63,273 bases of DNA from Mycolicibacterium septicum DSM 44393 (GTDB lineage Bacteria; Actinomycetota; Actinomycetes; Mycobacteriales; Mycobacteriaceae): the NCBI RefSeq assembly GCF_000455325.1, contig NZ_HG322951.1, positions 2,258,347 through 2,321,619 on the forward strand. The letters run 5' to 3'. The notes beneath the pieces are model-generated. The model had not been told where the DNA came from. It worked only from the letters and a program-made list of their open reading frames with translations, and did no database searches. The position numbers were made by a program, and so were the translations under genes. Shown piece after piece: positions 17,903 through 26,895 of this stretch (the stretch's first letter is position 1; every line of letters starts with the position of its first letter).

Positions 17903-19216
17903 ATGACGACGGTCAGCGAGTCGGACGACGCACCAGAGGACCTCTACATCGATACAGTGGAGGCCCTCTCTCGTGCGACCGTGCGTCGCAGTTTCGACCC
18001 CTACGTTGATATTGACTGGGATGCACCTGACAACGTTCTGGACGACAACGATCCACGTTGGCAGTTACTTACCGATACCAATCCCCTCGCGTCGACCGAT
18101 TGGTATGCCGAGCAGCCGGTGCAGAAGCGTGTGGATATCGGCCGGTGGATTACCGCCAACACATTCAAGGTCGGAATTCAGTTCGAAATGATACTGATCC
18201 GCGGCGTAGTTCACTACGCCGGGAAGCTATCCAATTCTGACCCGGTGTTCCGATATCTTATGCATGAGGTCACCGACGAATGTAACCACATCCAGATGTT
18301 CCAGGAGTTCATCAATCGAAACGGCCAGGACGTTCCTGGTATGCGTCGGATGTCGCGGATCTTGGGCCCGGTCGTAGGCTTCCTCAGTGGATACCTTGGC
18401 GTGCTGCTCTTCATCGGTGTACTGGCTGGTGAGCAGCCAGTACACTATCAACAAACCCTTCTTCTGCGGGGAACGCAACGCCTTCCTCCGTTGCTGAACA
18501 GGATTATCTACATCCATTTGGCAGAAGAGGCCCGGCATATTACTTTCGCCGATGACCATCTGGCTGAGCGCATCCAGTATTCGGGGAGGTGCAAGCGGGC
18601 GGCTTACGCAATAATGTTCCCTCTCTTTCTTCGATGGCTGATGGGTGAAATACTCACGCCGCCGAGGTCATTTGCGCGGCAATTCCAAGTACCGCGCCAG
18701 ACTTTCAAAGCCGCATTCTGGCGGAGTGATCAGTCGCGCCAGATGCTGGCGGAGTCCGCTGCGGACGCCAGGCGGGTGGCAGACAGTCTTGGTCTTCGGA
18801 CCATCTGGTCGCGTTGGATCTGGCGGGTGCTTGGTATTGATGGGCGTCTCCCACGTTTTCGTGGTGAGCCGAATCGGCTGCTTGAAGGCTCCACGACTGC
18901 GCAGCTTGTCGAGATGTGGACAACGATGTGGGCACGCGTTACGGCGGCTGCGATCATGGCGGCTGTCGCACTGCTGGCGACGCCGGATGGGCTACGGATC
19001 ATCGCGGTCGCTACTGCAGGGGCGTGTGTGTGGGCGATGTATCACGCACTGCAGGAACGTCGCGGCGGCGTGATGGGCAACCAGCCCTTTGAATGGCCAA
19101 GGCTGTTCGTCTGGGTGGCCGTATGCGTGATCATGATTCCGGCGGGTGGGCTGATCGGCCTCGCCTTGGTGGTGTTCACGATCCTTGCGGTCGCCGAGTT
19201 CATGCCCACCCTCTGA
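17903..19216 (+). CDS. AurF-like diiron oxygenase with C-terminal membrane region
   Basis: A 437-residue protein. Residues about 20-290 match the p-aminobenzoate N-oxygenase AurF family (PF11583). A full set of seven diiron ligands can be placed: E95, E126 and H129 (DECNH), E177, and H205, E209 and H212 (HLAEEARH), with spacing close to AurF. These enzymes oxidise arylamines or related substrates with O2. Unusually, residues about 344-433 add three or four hydrophobic helices (for example LFVWVAVCVIMIPAGGLIGL), so the enzyme should be membrane-bound. Base composition is less GC-rich than its neighbours, and it interrupts the remembered Rv3254-Rv3253c order, suggesting acquisition. A weak ribosome site (ATGGGGAA) precedes the ATG. 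Confidence 0.85.
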   Translation: MTTVSESDDAPEDLYIDTVEALSRATVRRSFDPYVDIDWDAPDNVLDDNDPRWQLLTDTNPLASTDWYAEQPVQKRVDIGRWITANTFKVGIQFEMILIRGVVHYAGKLSNSDPVFRYLMHEVTDECNHIQMFQEFINRNGQDVPGMRRMSRILGPVVGFLSGYLGVLLFIGVLAGEQPVHYQQTLLLRGTQRLPPLLNRIIYIHLAEEARHITFADDHLAERIQYSGRCKRAAYAIMFPLFLRWLMGEILTPPRSFARQFQVPRQTFKAAFWRSDQSRQMLAESAADARRVADSLGLRTIWSRWIWRVLGIDGRLPRFRGEPNRLLEGSTTAQLVEMWTTMWARVTAAAIMAAVALLATPDGLRIIAVATAGACVWAMYHALQERRGGVMGNQPFEWPRLFVWVAVCVIMIPAGGLIGLALVVFTILAVAEFMPTL

Positions 19217-19231
19217 TCGCACGTATGACTG

Positions 19232-19250
19232 AGCGGCGACAAGCGCCGCT
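19232..19250. terminator. short hairpin between convergent AurF-like and methyltransferase genes
   Basis: AGCGGCG and CGCCGCT pair around a 5-nt loop, 15 bp after the AurF-like stop and 31 bp from the methyltransferase stop. There is no T-run. It may act as a bidirectional terminator for the two convergent genes. Confidence 0.4.
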
Positions 19251-19280
19251 GGTAAAGGATTTTCGTTGAGTCCGGTGGCG

Positions 19281-20114
19281 TCAGGCCGGCTTGTGGAACG
19301 TGTAAACCCGGTACTGAATGAAGCCGAGCTTGGACAGCCACTTCATCCATCGGGTGCCTACAGTCAGCACTTGTTGGGCATCAGCTGAGCCCTGTTCGCG
19401 GCAGAACTTGAGTATGAACGGGTACGTCGGCAACGTGTTCTTCCGAATATTGCGGTTCGTTTCGAGCTGCAGTCCCGCACGTTTGCCCATGGACTTGTAG
19501 CCGCGCAGGGGAATATTCCCAAGCGTGCCGTAAGACTTGGCGATCTGGGTTCGGATCGCCATCCAGAACGGGGTTTTGCCGAAGAGGGTCAGAGTGGGTA
19601 CGAAGTCGGACACCGCCAGGTAGCCGCCCGGCTTGAGCACCCGCGCCGCCTCCGCGAGAAACTTCTCACGGGACGGGAAATGGAAGATGCACTCGACGGC
19701 AAGGACGCGGTCGAATGAGTTGTCCTCGAACGGCAGCTGGCAGGCGTCGGCTTCGACCCAGCCGATCTTGTTGCCATTGACCGGATTGGTTTGGGCTTCG
19801 GCGGCCGCAAGCTGACGCGGGTCGATATTCAGGCCCGTGAGGTCCATGTTGGAGTAGGTGCCGTTGATCTGCTGGATGGTTCCGCCGAACCCGCAGCCCG
19901 CATCCAACAGCTTCTGTCCGTTGGCCACCTTTCCGGCCTCGAACAGCACGACGTTCATCTGCTCCATGGCGGCGATGTAGTCGTCCCGGGTGCCCTTGGC
20001 GGACTTGGGGTCCTCCCAGTAGCCCCAGTGCACCTGGTTTTCCCACAGTTGGCCGGATTCGCCACCGTCCTGCCTTTCACTAATGAGCAGGTCAAAGTAG
20101 GGAAGCTCAGCCAT
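19281..20114 (-). CDS. class I SAM-dependent methyltransferase
   Basis: A 277-residue methyltransferase. SAM motif I is KLLDAGCGFGGTIQQIN (about 68-84), the acidic loop is GLNIDPRQLAAAEAQ, motif II is FEDNSFDRVLAVECIFHFPS, and motif III is VLKPGGYLAVSDF. Overall it resembles the UbiE-like O-methyltransferases that act on mycobacterial lipids such as phthiotriol and glycopeptidolipid sugars, but the substrate is not known. It converges on the AurF-like oxygenase and with it forms the insertion between the Rv3254-type and Rv3253c-type genes. The start ATG lies 154 bp from the permease start on the other strand. Confidence 0.85.
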   Translation of the reverse strand: MAELPYFDLLISERQDGGESGQLWENQVHWGYWEDPKSAKGTRDDYIAAMEQMNVVLFEAGKVANGQKLLDAGCGFGGTIQQINGTYSNMDLTGLNIDPRQLAAAEAQTNPVNGNKIGWVEADACQLPFEDNSFDRVLAVECIFHFPSREKFLAEAARVLKPGGYLAVSDFVPTLTLFGKTPFWMAIRTQIAKSYGTLGNIPLRGYKSMGKRAGLQLETNRNIRKNTLPTYPFILKFCREQGSADAQQVLTVGTRWMKWLSKLGFIQYRVYTFHKPA

Positions 20115-20268
20115 GCGCGGACCGTATCACGATCGGGGCCAAGTATGACGTAGACCCCACTTGGGCCGCAGGGCACGGTTCGGCGAAGTTTGAGAGTCCT
20201 ACCTGTTTCACCGCCACCGTGGTGGGAACATTGCGTGACCCAGGACAGGATGAGAGGCAACACCACAT

Positions 20269-21738
20269 ATGTCTGCCCTTCGGCGAACGAAATCTGTCGA
20301 GCAGTCGATAGCCGACACCGACGAGCCGTCGACGCGGCTGCGCAAGGACCTCACGTGGTGGGACCTGACGGTGTTCGGGGTCTCGGTCGTGATCGGCGCG
20401 GGCATCTTCACCATCACCGCGTCCACGGCGGGCAATCTGACCGGGCCTGCGATCTCGATCGCCTTTGTGATCGCCGCCGTGGCCTGTGGTTTGGCCGCCT
20501 TGTGCTACGCCGAGTTCGCCTCGACCGTGCCGGTGGCAGGCAGCGCCTACACCTTCTCCTATGCCACGTTCGGCGAGTTCGCCGCGTGGATCATCGGGTG
20601 GGACCTGATCCTTGAGTTCGCCGTCGCGTCCGCGGTGGTGGCCAAGGGCTGGTCGAGCTATCTCGGAACGGTGTTCGGGTTCGGCGGCGGGATCGCGGAC
20701 TTCGGCGGTCTGGCCGTCGACTGGGGCGCGTTGGTGATCATCGCGCTGGTGACGGTCCTGCTGGTGGTCGGCACGAAGTTGTCAGCGCACTTCAGCCTGG
20801 TGATCACGATCATCAAGGTGTCGGTCGTGCTGTTGGTGGTGATCGTCGGCGCGTTCTATATCAAGGCCGCGAACTACACCCCGTTCATCCCGCCGAACGA
20901 GGCCGGCGAGGGTGCCAGCGGCGCCGACCAGTCGCTGTTCTCATTGCTGACCGGGGCCGCAGGCAGTCACTACGGCTGGTACGGAGTGCTGGCCGGCGCC
21001 TCGATTGTGTTCTTCGCGTTCATCGGGTTCGACGTCGTCGCGACCACGGCCGAGGAGACCCGCGATCCGCAGCGCGACGTACCCCGCGGCATCCTGGCCT
21101 CGCTCGGCATCGTCACCGTGCTCTATGTCGCGGTGTCGGTGGTGCTCTCGGGCATGGTGTCCTACACCGTGCTGCGTGACGCGCCCGACGGCCACGCCAA
21201 CCTGGCCACGGCCTTCGAGGCCAACGGTGTGCACTGGGCCGCCAAGGTCATCTCGATCGGAGCGCTCGCAGGCCTCACCACGGTGGTGATCGTGCTGATG
21301 CTCGGGCAGACCCGGGTGCTGTTCGCCATGTCGCGCGACGGTCTGCTGCCGCGCCAACTGGCCGTCACGGGCAGTCATGGGACACCGGTCCGCATCACCG
21401 TGATCGTCGGTGTGCTGGTGGCCATCGCTGCCTCGGTGTTCCCGATGGGCCGGCTCGAGGAGATGGTCAACATCGGCACGCTGTTCGCCTTCGTGCTGGT
21501 CTCGGCGGGCGTCATCGTGCTGCGGCGGAGCCGCCCCGACCTGCCGCGCGGATTCCGCGTGCCGTGGGTGCCGGTGTTGCCGATCGCGGCGATCCTGGCG
21601 TGCCTGTGGTTGATGCTCAACCTGACCGGATTGACCTGGATCCGGTTTCTGCTCTGGATGGTGATCGGCGTGGTGGTGTACCTCGCATACGGCCGCCGGC
21701 ATTCGGTCCTGGCCAACCGGGACGTCGCCACCGTTTAA
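20269..21738 (+). CDS. APC superfamily amino-acid permease
   Basis: A 489-residue permease with about 12 membrane helices and the cationic amino-acid transporter (CAT) look: DLTVFGVSVVIGAGIFTITA in helix 1, ALCYAEFASTVPVAGSAYTF in helices 2 and 3, and FFAFIGFDVVATTAEETRDP in helix 6. The last helices (residues about 400-480) follow LRRSRPDLPRGFRVPWVPVL. Position matches Rv3253c. The specific amino acid cannot be read from sequence. It is followed by a long perfect hairpin that likely ends its transcript. Confidence 0.87.
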   Translation: MSALRRTKSVEQSIADTDEPSTRLRKDLTWWDLTVFGVSVVIGAGIFTITASTAGNLTGPAISIAFVIAAVACGLAALCYAEFASTVPVAGSAYTFSYATFGEFAAWIIGWDLILEFAVASAVVAKGWSSYLGTVFGFGGGIADFGGLAVDWGALVIIALVTVLLVVGTKLSAHFSLVITIIKVSVVLLVVIVGAFYIKAANYTPFIPPNEAGEGASGADQSLFSLLTGAAGSHYGWYGVLAGASIVFFAFIGFDVVATTAEETRDPQRDVPRGILASLGIVTVLYVAVSVVLSGMVSYTVLRDAPDGHANLATAFEANGVHWAAKVISIGALAGLTTVVIVLMLGQTRVLFAMSRDGLLPRQLAVTGSHGTPVRITVIVGVLVAIAASVFPMGRLEEMVNIGTLFAFVLVSAGVIVLRRSRPDLPRGFRVPWVPVLPIAAILACLWLMLNLTGLTWIRFLLWMVIGVVVYLAYGRRHSVLANRDVATV

Positions 21739-21765
21739 GGACAACGGCGCCCGGCGGAGCCACGC

Positions 21766-21827
21766 CATCGAAACTGAAGCCAGGGACAAATACAGCGCCG
21801 ATTTTGTCCCTGGCTTCAGTTTCGATG
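21766..21827. terminator. 25-bp perfect inverted repeat after the permease gene
   Basis: The arms 21766-21790 and 21803-21827 are perfect reverse complements of 25 bp around a 12-nt loop, starting 27 bp after the permease stop. The inner end of the right arm contains a TTTT run but no T-tract follows the stem. It probably acts as a strong terminator insulating the alkB promoter. Its near-symmetric form also fits a degenerate mobile palindrome. Confidence 0.65.
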
Positions 21828-21929
21828 CGGCGACATCCTCCACCCCTCGAATCTCGCTTGCAGGTCGCACACGGCCCTACCTGCATTGTGACCCCGCGCA
21901 CTCATGGCTCTTTACAAAACATAGTCAAA

Positions 21930-21953
21930 TGTCTAGACAGGCGACACGTCGCC
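21930..21953. promoter_or_regulatory. candidate operator for the alkane hydroxylase regulator
   Basis: Two adjacent palindromes, TGTCTAGACA (21930-21939) and GGCGAC-AC-GTCGCC (21940-21953), lie over the -35 element and in the spacer of the predicted alkB promoter. An 8-base direct repeat ATAGTCAA flanks them at 21921-21928 and 21958-21965. This placement fits a TetR-type repressor site, most simply for the TetR gene at the end of the same operon. Confidence 0.5.
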
Positions 21954-21962
21954 GCATATAGT
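21934..21962 (+). promoter_or_regulatory. alkB promoter (-35 TAGACA, -10 TATAGT)
   Basis: TAGACA at 21934-21939 and TATAGT at 21957-21962 are separated by 17 bp, each one base from the sigma-70 consensus. Transcription would begin near 21969, giving a leader of about 35 nt with a strong AAGGAGG ribosome site at 21991-21997 ahead of the GTG at 22004. Confidence 0.6.
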
Positions 21963-22003
21963 CAAGCCATTGCAGTGATAGCTCTCACACAAGGAGGCTC
22001 ATC

Positions 22004-23242
22004 GTGGTGGCGGAACTCTCGAACGGACCGGACGTCGCAGACGTCGGGCAGTGGCGGGACAAGAAGCGGCGTCTGTGGCTCATGGGCCTGATCGCCCCGA
22101 CGGCGATCTTCGTGATGCTGCCGTTGGTCTGGGCGCTCAATCAGGCCGGCTGGCATGTCGCGGCGCAGGTGCCGCTGTGGATCGGCCCGATCCTGCTCTA
22201 CGTTCTGCTGCCGCTGCTGGACCTGCGGTTCGGACCCGACGGCCAGAATCCGCCCGACGAGATGATGGAGCAGCTGGAGAACGACAAGTACTACCGGTAC
22301 TGCACCTACCTCTACATCCCGTTCCAGTACGCGAGCGTCGTGATGGGTGCGTACCTGTTCACCGCGTCCGACCTCAGCTGGCTCGGGTTCGACGGTGGGC
22401 TGGGCTGGCCGGCCAAGATCGGCATCGCATTGTCGGTGGGTGTGCTCGGAGGGGTGGGCATCAACACCGCACATGAGATGGGGCACAAGCGTGACTCGCT
22501 GGAGCGCTGGCTGTCCAAGATCACGCTGGCTCAGACCTGGTACGGCCACTTCTACATCGAGCACAACCGCGGGCACCACGTGCGGGTGGCGACTCCCGAG
22601 GATCCCGCGTCGGCGCGGTTCGGCGAGAACTTCTGGGAGTTCTTGCCGCGCAGCGTGTTCGGCAGCCTGCGCTCGTCGTGGGAGTTGGAAGCCCAGCGGT
22701 TGCGCAGGCAGGACCGCTCGCCGTGGCACTGGTCCAACGACGTGCTCAATGCGTGGGCGATGTCGGTGGTGTTCTGGGGCGCGCTGATCGCGATCTTCGG
22801 CGTCGGTGTGCTGCCGTTCATGGTGATTCAGGCGATCTACGGCTTCAGCCTGCTGGAGTCGGTGAACTACCTCGAGCACTACGGGCTGCTGCGGCAGAAG
22901 ACCGCCAACGGCCGCTACGAACGCTGCGCGCCGGTGCACAGCTGGAACTCCGACCACATCGTGACCAACCTGTTCCTGTACCACCTGCAGCGACACAGCG
23001 ATCACCACGCCAACCCGACACGCCGGTACCAGATTTTGCGCAGCATCGACGGCGCGCCCAACCTGCCGAGCGGGTATGCGTCGCTGATCGGGCTCACCTA
23101 TCTGCCGCCGTTGTGGCGCAAGGTGATGGACCACCGGGTGCTTGAGCACTACGACGGTGACATCACCAAGGTCAACATCCAGCCGCGGCTGCGGGAGAAG
23201 GTCTTGGCCAAGTACGGCGCACAGTCGGAGGCGCAGCGATGA
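22004..23242 (+). CDS. alkB: alkane 1-monooxygenase
   Basis: A 412-residue integral membrane diiron enzyme that hydroxylates the terminal carbon of n-alkanes. The histidine boxes are complete: H157-x3-H161 (HEMGH), H187-x3-H191-H192 (HNRGHH) and H331-x2-H334-H335 (RHSDHH), plus NYLEHYG at about 289-295. Six hydrophobic helices can be seen. GTG at 22004 follows AAGGAGG; an adjacent GTG at 22007 is also possible. The stop overlaps the rubA1 ATG (ATGA). Electrons come from the two rubredoxins that follow and a rubredoxin reductase not found in this window. Confidence 0.94.
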   Translation: MVAELSNGPDVADVGQWRDKKRRLWLMGLIAPTAIFVMLPLVWALNQAGWHVAAQVPLWIGPILLYVLLPLLDLRFGPDGQNPPDEMMEQLENDKYYRYCTYLYIPFQYASVVMGAYLFTASDLSWLGFDGGLGWPAKIGIALSVGVLGGVGINTAHEMGHKRDSLERWLSKITLAQTWYGHFYIEHNRGHHVRVATPEDPASARFGENFWEFLPRSVFGSLRSSWELEAQRLRRQDRSPWHWSNDVLNAWAMSVVFWGALIAIFGVGVLPFMVIQAIYGFSLLESVNYLEHYGLLRQKTANGRYERCAPVHSWNSDHIVTNLFLYHLQRHSDHHANPTRRYQILRSIDGAPNLPSGYASLIGLTYLPPLWRKVMDHRVLEHYDGDITKVNIQPRLREKVLAKYGAQSEAQR

Positions 23243-23412
23243 GCGCCTTCCAGTGCCCCGGGTGCGGCTACATCTACGACGAGACCAAAGGCGCTCCGCG
23301 CGAAGGATTTCCGGCCGGCACGGCATGGGATGACGTACCTGACGACTGGTGCTGCCCCGACTGTGCCGTACGGGAGAAGGTCGATTTCGAGGCAATAGGA
23401 GTAGTGACGTGA
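23239..23412 (+). CDS. rubA1: rubredoxin (first of pair)
   Basis: A 57-residue iron protein coupled to alkB by an ATGA overlap. The iron is held by C6-x2-C9 (CPGC) and C39-x2-C42 (CPDC); an extra Cys at 38 precedes the second pair (WCCPDC). It begins [20 protein letters not shown] and should pass electrons to AlkB. In AlkB systems rubredoxins divide into AlkG1 and AlkG2 types; this more divergent copy with the extra Cys may be the type that does not support alkane hydroxylation, while the next gene is the classic one. Its stop overlaps the rubA2 GTG. Confidence 0.92.
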   Translation: MSAFQCPGCGYIYDETKGAPREGFPAGTAWDDVPDDWCCPDCAVREKVDFEAIGVVT

Positions 23413-23594
23413 GCGAGCCATACAAGCTGTTCGTCTGCGTGCAGTGCGGATTCGAGTACGACGAGGCCAAGGGCTGGCCCGAGGACGGCATCGCCCCGGG
23501 CACGCGCTGGGACGACATCCCCGAGGACTGGAGCTGCCCGGACTGCGGTGCGGCGAAAGCCGATTTCGACATGGTCGAGGTCGTGCGGCCTTGA
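23409..23594 (+). CDS. rubA2: rubredoxin (second of pair)
   Basis: A 61-residue rubredoxin with C10-x2-C13 (CVQC) and C43-x2-C46 (CPDC) and the conserved [20 protein letters not shown] stretch between them, the canonical AlkG2-type layout. It is the probable direct electron donor to AlkB. GTG at 23409 overlaps the rubA1 TGA (GTGA); the frame is open further upstream, but that region lies inside rubA1. The position corresponds to rubB of M. tuberculosis. The stop overlaps a TTG that may start the TetR gene. Confidence 0.92.
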   Translation: MSEPYKLFVCVQCGFEYDEAKGWPEDGIAPGTRWDDIPEDWSCPDCGAAKADFDMVEVVRP

Positions 23595-24271
23595 CGGCTT
23601 CGAGCGACGCGCTCGAAAGCGGCCCGGAAAGCGATATTGTCGCCCGTGTGAGTCGGCCGCGAGACAAGCAGCGCATCCCGTATGCGGAGGCGTCGCGAGT
23701 GCTGTTGCGCGATTCGATTCTCGACGGCATGCGGGAGCTGCTGGTGACCCGCGACTGGTCGGCCATCACGCTCTCGCACGTGGCTCAGGTCGCGGGTATC
23801 AGCCGTCAGACGATCTACAACGAGTTCGGTTCACGCCAGGGCCTGGCCGAGGGATATGCCATGCGCCTGGCGGACCGCCTCGTCGATGCGGTCGACGAGG
23901 CCATCAACAACAACGTCGGAGAGGTGCACGCGGCGTTCCTGGAGGGCTTCCGGGCGTTCTTCCTGGAATCCGCCGCCGATCCGCTGGTGATCTCGTTGCT
24001 CACCGGGGCCTCCAAGCCCGACCTGCTCCAGATCATCACCACCGGCAGCGGCCCGATCATCTCCCGATGCTCTGCGCGGTTGACCGGAACCTTTCAGAAC
24101 AGCTGGATGAAGGCCAGTGACGAGGACGCCGGGGTGCTGGCCCGGGCGATCGTCCGGCTGGCGATGAGTTACGTGTCCATGCCGCCCGAGGCGGACCACG
24201 ACGTGGCCGGTGACCTGGCCCGACTCATGACGCCTTTCGCAGAGCGCTACGGTGTCATAGATACCCCGTAG
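23591..24271 (+). CDS. TetR family regulator of the alkane hydroxylase operon
   Basis: The helix-turn-helix is at [18 protein letters not shown] followed by [20 protein letters not shown], typical for TetR. The C-terminal ligand domain contains [19 protein letters not shown], as in the Rv3249c/AlkX-type regulators that follow rubredoxins in actinobacteria. TTG at 23591 overlaps the rubA2 stop (TTGA) and gives 226 residues. GTG at 23648 ([12 protein letters not shown], 207 residues) is an equally good alternative and closer to the usual length. It probably represses the operon by binding the palindromes at 21930-21953. Confidence 0.87.
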   Translation: MTASSDALESGPESDIVARVSRPRDKQRIPYAEASRVLLRDSILDGMRELLVTRDWSAITLSHVAQVAGISRQTIYNEFGSRQGLAEGYAMRLADRLVDAVDEAINNNVGEVHAAFLEGFRAFFLESAADPLVISLLTGASKPDLLQIITTGSGPIISRCSARLTGTFQNSWMKASDEDAGVLARAIVRLAMSYVSMPPEADHDVAGDLARLMTPFAERYGVIDTP

Positions 24272-24407
24272 CTGTCAGAGCGCCGCCGCCGTTACTCCGC
24301 ATGAGCGCCTGTCCCGCGAGCCCGCAGGCTAGAGGTATCTGCGTGTGGCGTCGCCGTTGGGCGCGTCTGTGCGCGTGCAAGCAATCACGACTGAAAGAGG
24401 GCTCTAA

Positions 24408-25868
<1,461 letters not shown>

Positions 25869-25893
25869 GTTACCCCTTTCTGCGCGAGCAGAT

Positions 25894-25933
25894 GCGAAAG
25901 TCCCCGAGATCCAAGGATCTCGGGGACTTTTGC
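25894..25933. terminator. intrinsic terminator after sahH
   Basis: The arms 25894-25912 and 25915-25933 form a 19-bp stem with one G-T wobble, and the right arm ends in a CTTTTG run. It lies 25 bp after the sahH stop. The right arm starts GGATCTCGGGGACTTTTGC. Confidence 0.85.
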
Positions 25934-26004
25934 GTAGGTGGTGGTGCCGGTCCCATGTTGACTGCGCCCTTTCCGGCTCGGGGACCGAGCGGCAGGGTGG
26001 AGGC

Positions 26005-26895
26005 ATGAAGTTCGGTGTCAGCACATTCCTCACTGACCGGGGCCTGGCGCCCACGAAACTGGCGACAGCACTGGAAGAGCGGGGATTCGACTCACTCTTC
26101 GTCGCCGAGCACACTCATCTGCCGGTGGCCGGGCCGGTTCCGCCTGAAGGTGACCTGCCGCCGCACGATTACTACCGGTCGCTCGACCCTTTCGTTGCGC
26201 TGTCGGCGGCCGCCGTCGTCACCGATCGACTGATCCTCGGTACCGGTATTGCGTTGGTGGTGCAACGGGATCCGATCACGCTCGCCAAGGAAGCGGCGAG
26301 TGTCGATCACCTCTCCGGCGGTCGTTTCCAGCTCGGTGTCGGCGCCGGTTGGCTGCGTGAGGAGATGCGCAATCACGGTACCGAGCCGAGGACCCGGCTG
26401 GCGTTGATGCGCGAGCGGGTGCTGGCGATGAAGGAGATCTGGACCGCCGAAAAAGCCGAGTTTCATGGCGAGTTCGTCGATTTCGACCCGATCTACTCAT
26501 GGCCCAAGCCGGTCCGGCGGCCCCACCTGCCGGTGCTGGTCGGCGGCAACGGTCCCACCGTATTGGAACGGGTGCTGGAATACGGTGACCAGTGGGCGCC
26601 GAATCTGGTTGGCACACCTGAGGAACTGGTGACCCGGGTGAAGGAACTTCGGCGCCGAGCCGACGAGCGCGGACGCGAACGGATTCCGGTGACGCTGATC
26701 GGTGCCGACCAGCGAGGCTACCTGGGGCCCGACCGGCAGGGCACCATCACGCCGTTGACCCGTCGCGAGCTCGAGGTGTTGGCCGACGGCGGCGTGGATC
26801 ACTGCGTGTTCTTCCGCGATGCCGCGGCCGCGGAGACCGAGGCGTTGCGCTATCTCGACGAACTTGCCGAGCTGACCGGGCCGTTCCGCGATTGA
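26005..26895 (+). CDS. LLM class F420-dependent oxidoreductase
   Basis: A 296-residue luciferase-like protein of the TIGR03619 type. It begins MKFGVSTFLTDRGLAPTKLA, and shows FVAEHTHLP, LILGTGIALVVQRDPITLAK and the RFQLGVGAGWLREEM stretch conserved in F420-using members. F420 use is inferred from family and from fbiA/fbiB nearby; FMN use is possible. ATG at 26005 has the ribosome site GGTGGAGG upstream. The 3' end overlaps the convergent MmyB-like regulator gene by 46 bp. It belongs to an insertion between sahH and tmk. Confidence 0.87.
   Translation: MKFGVSTFLTDRGLAPTKLATALEERGFDSLFVAEHTHLPVAGPVPPEGDLPPHDYYRSLDPFVALSAAAVVTDRLILGTGIALVVQRDPITLAKEAASVDHLSGGRFQLGVGAGWLREEMRNHGTEPRTRLALMRERVLAMKEIWTAEKAEFHGEFVDFDPIYSWPKPVRRPHLPVLVGGNGPTVLERVLEYGDQWAPNLVGTPEELVTRVKELRRRADERGRERIPVTLIGADQRGYLGPDRQGTITPLTRRELEVLADGGVDHCVFFRDAAAAETEALRYLDELAELTGPFRD

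Noticed and set aside
21962..23779. 605-codon open frame on the minus strand
   Set aside because: It lies opposite alkB-rubA1-rubA2 and encodes a Arg/His/Gln-rich sequence with no recognisable fold.
24272..24407. SAH or SAM riboswitch before sahH
   Set aside because: The 136-bp region is GC-rich, and I could not find the conserved core of either riboswitch class. A covariance-model search would decide.
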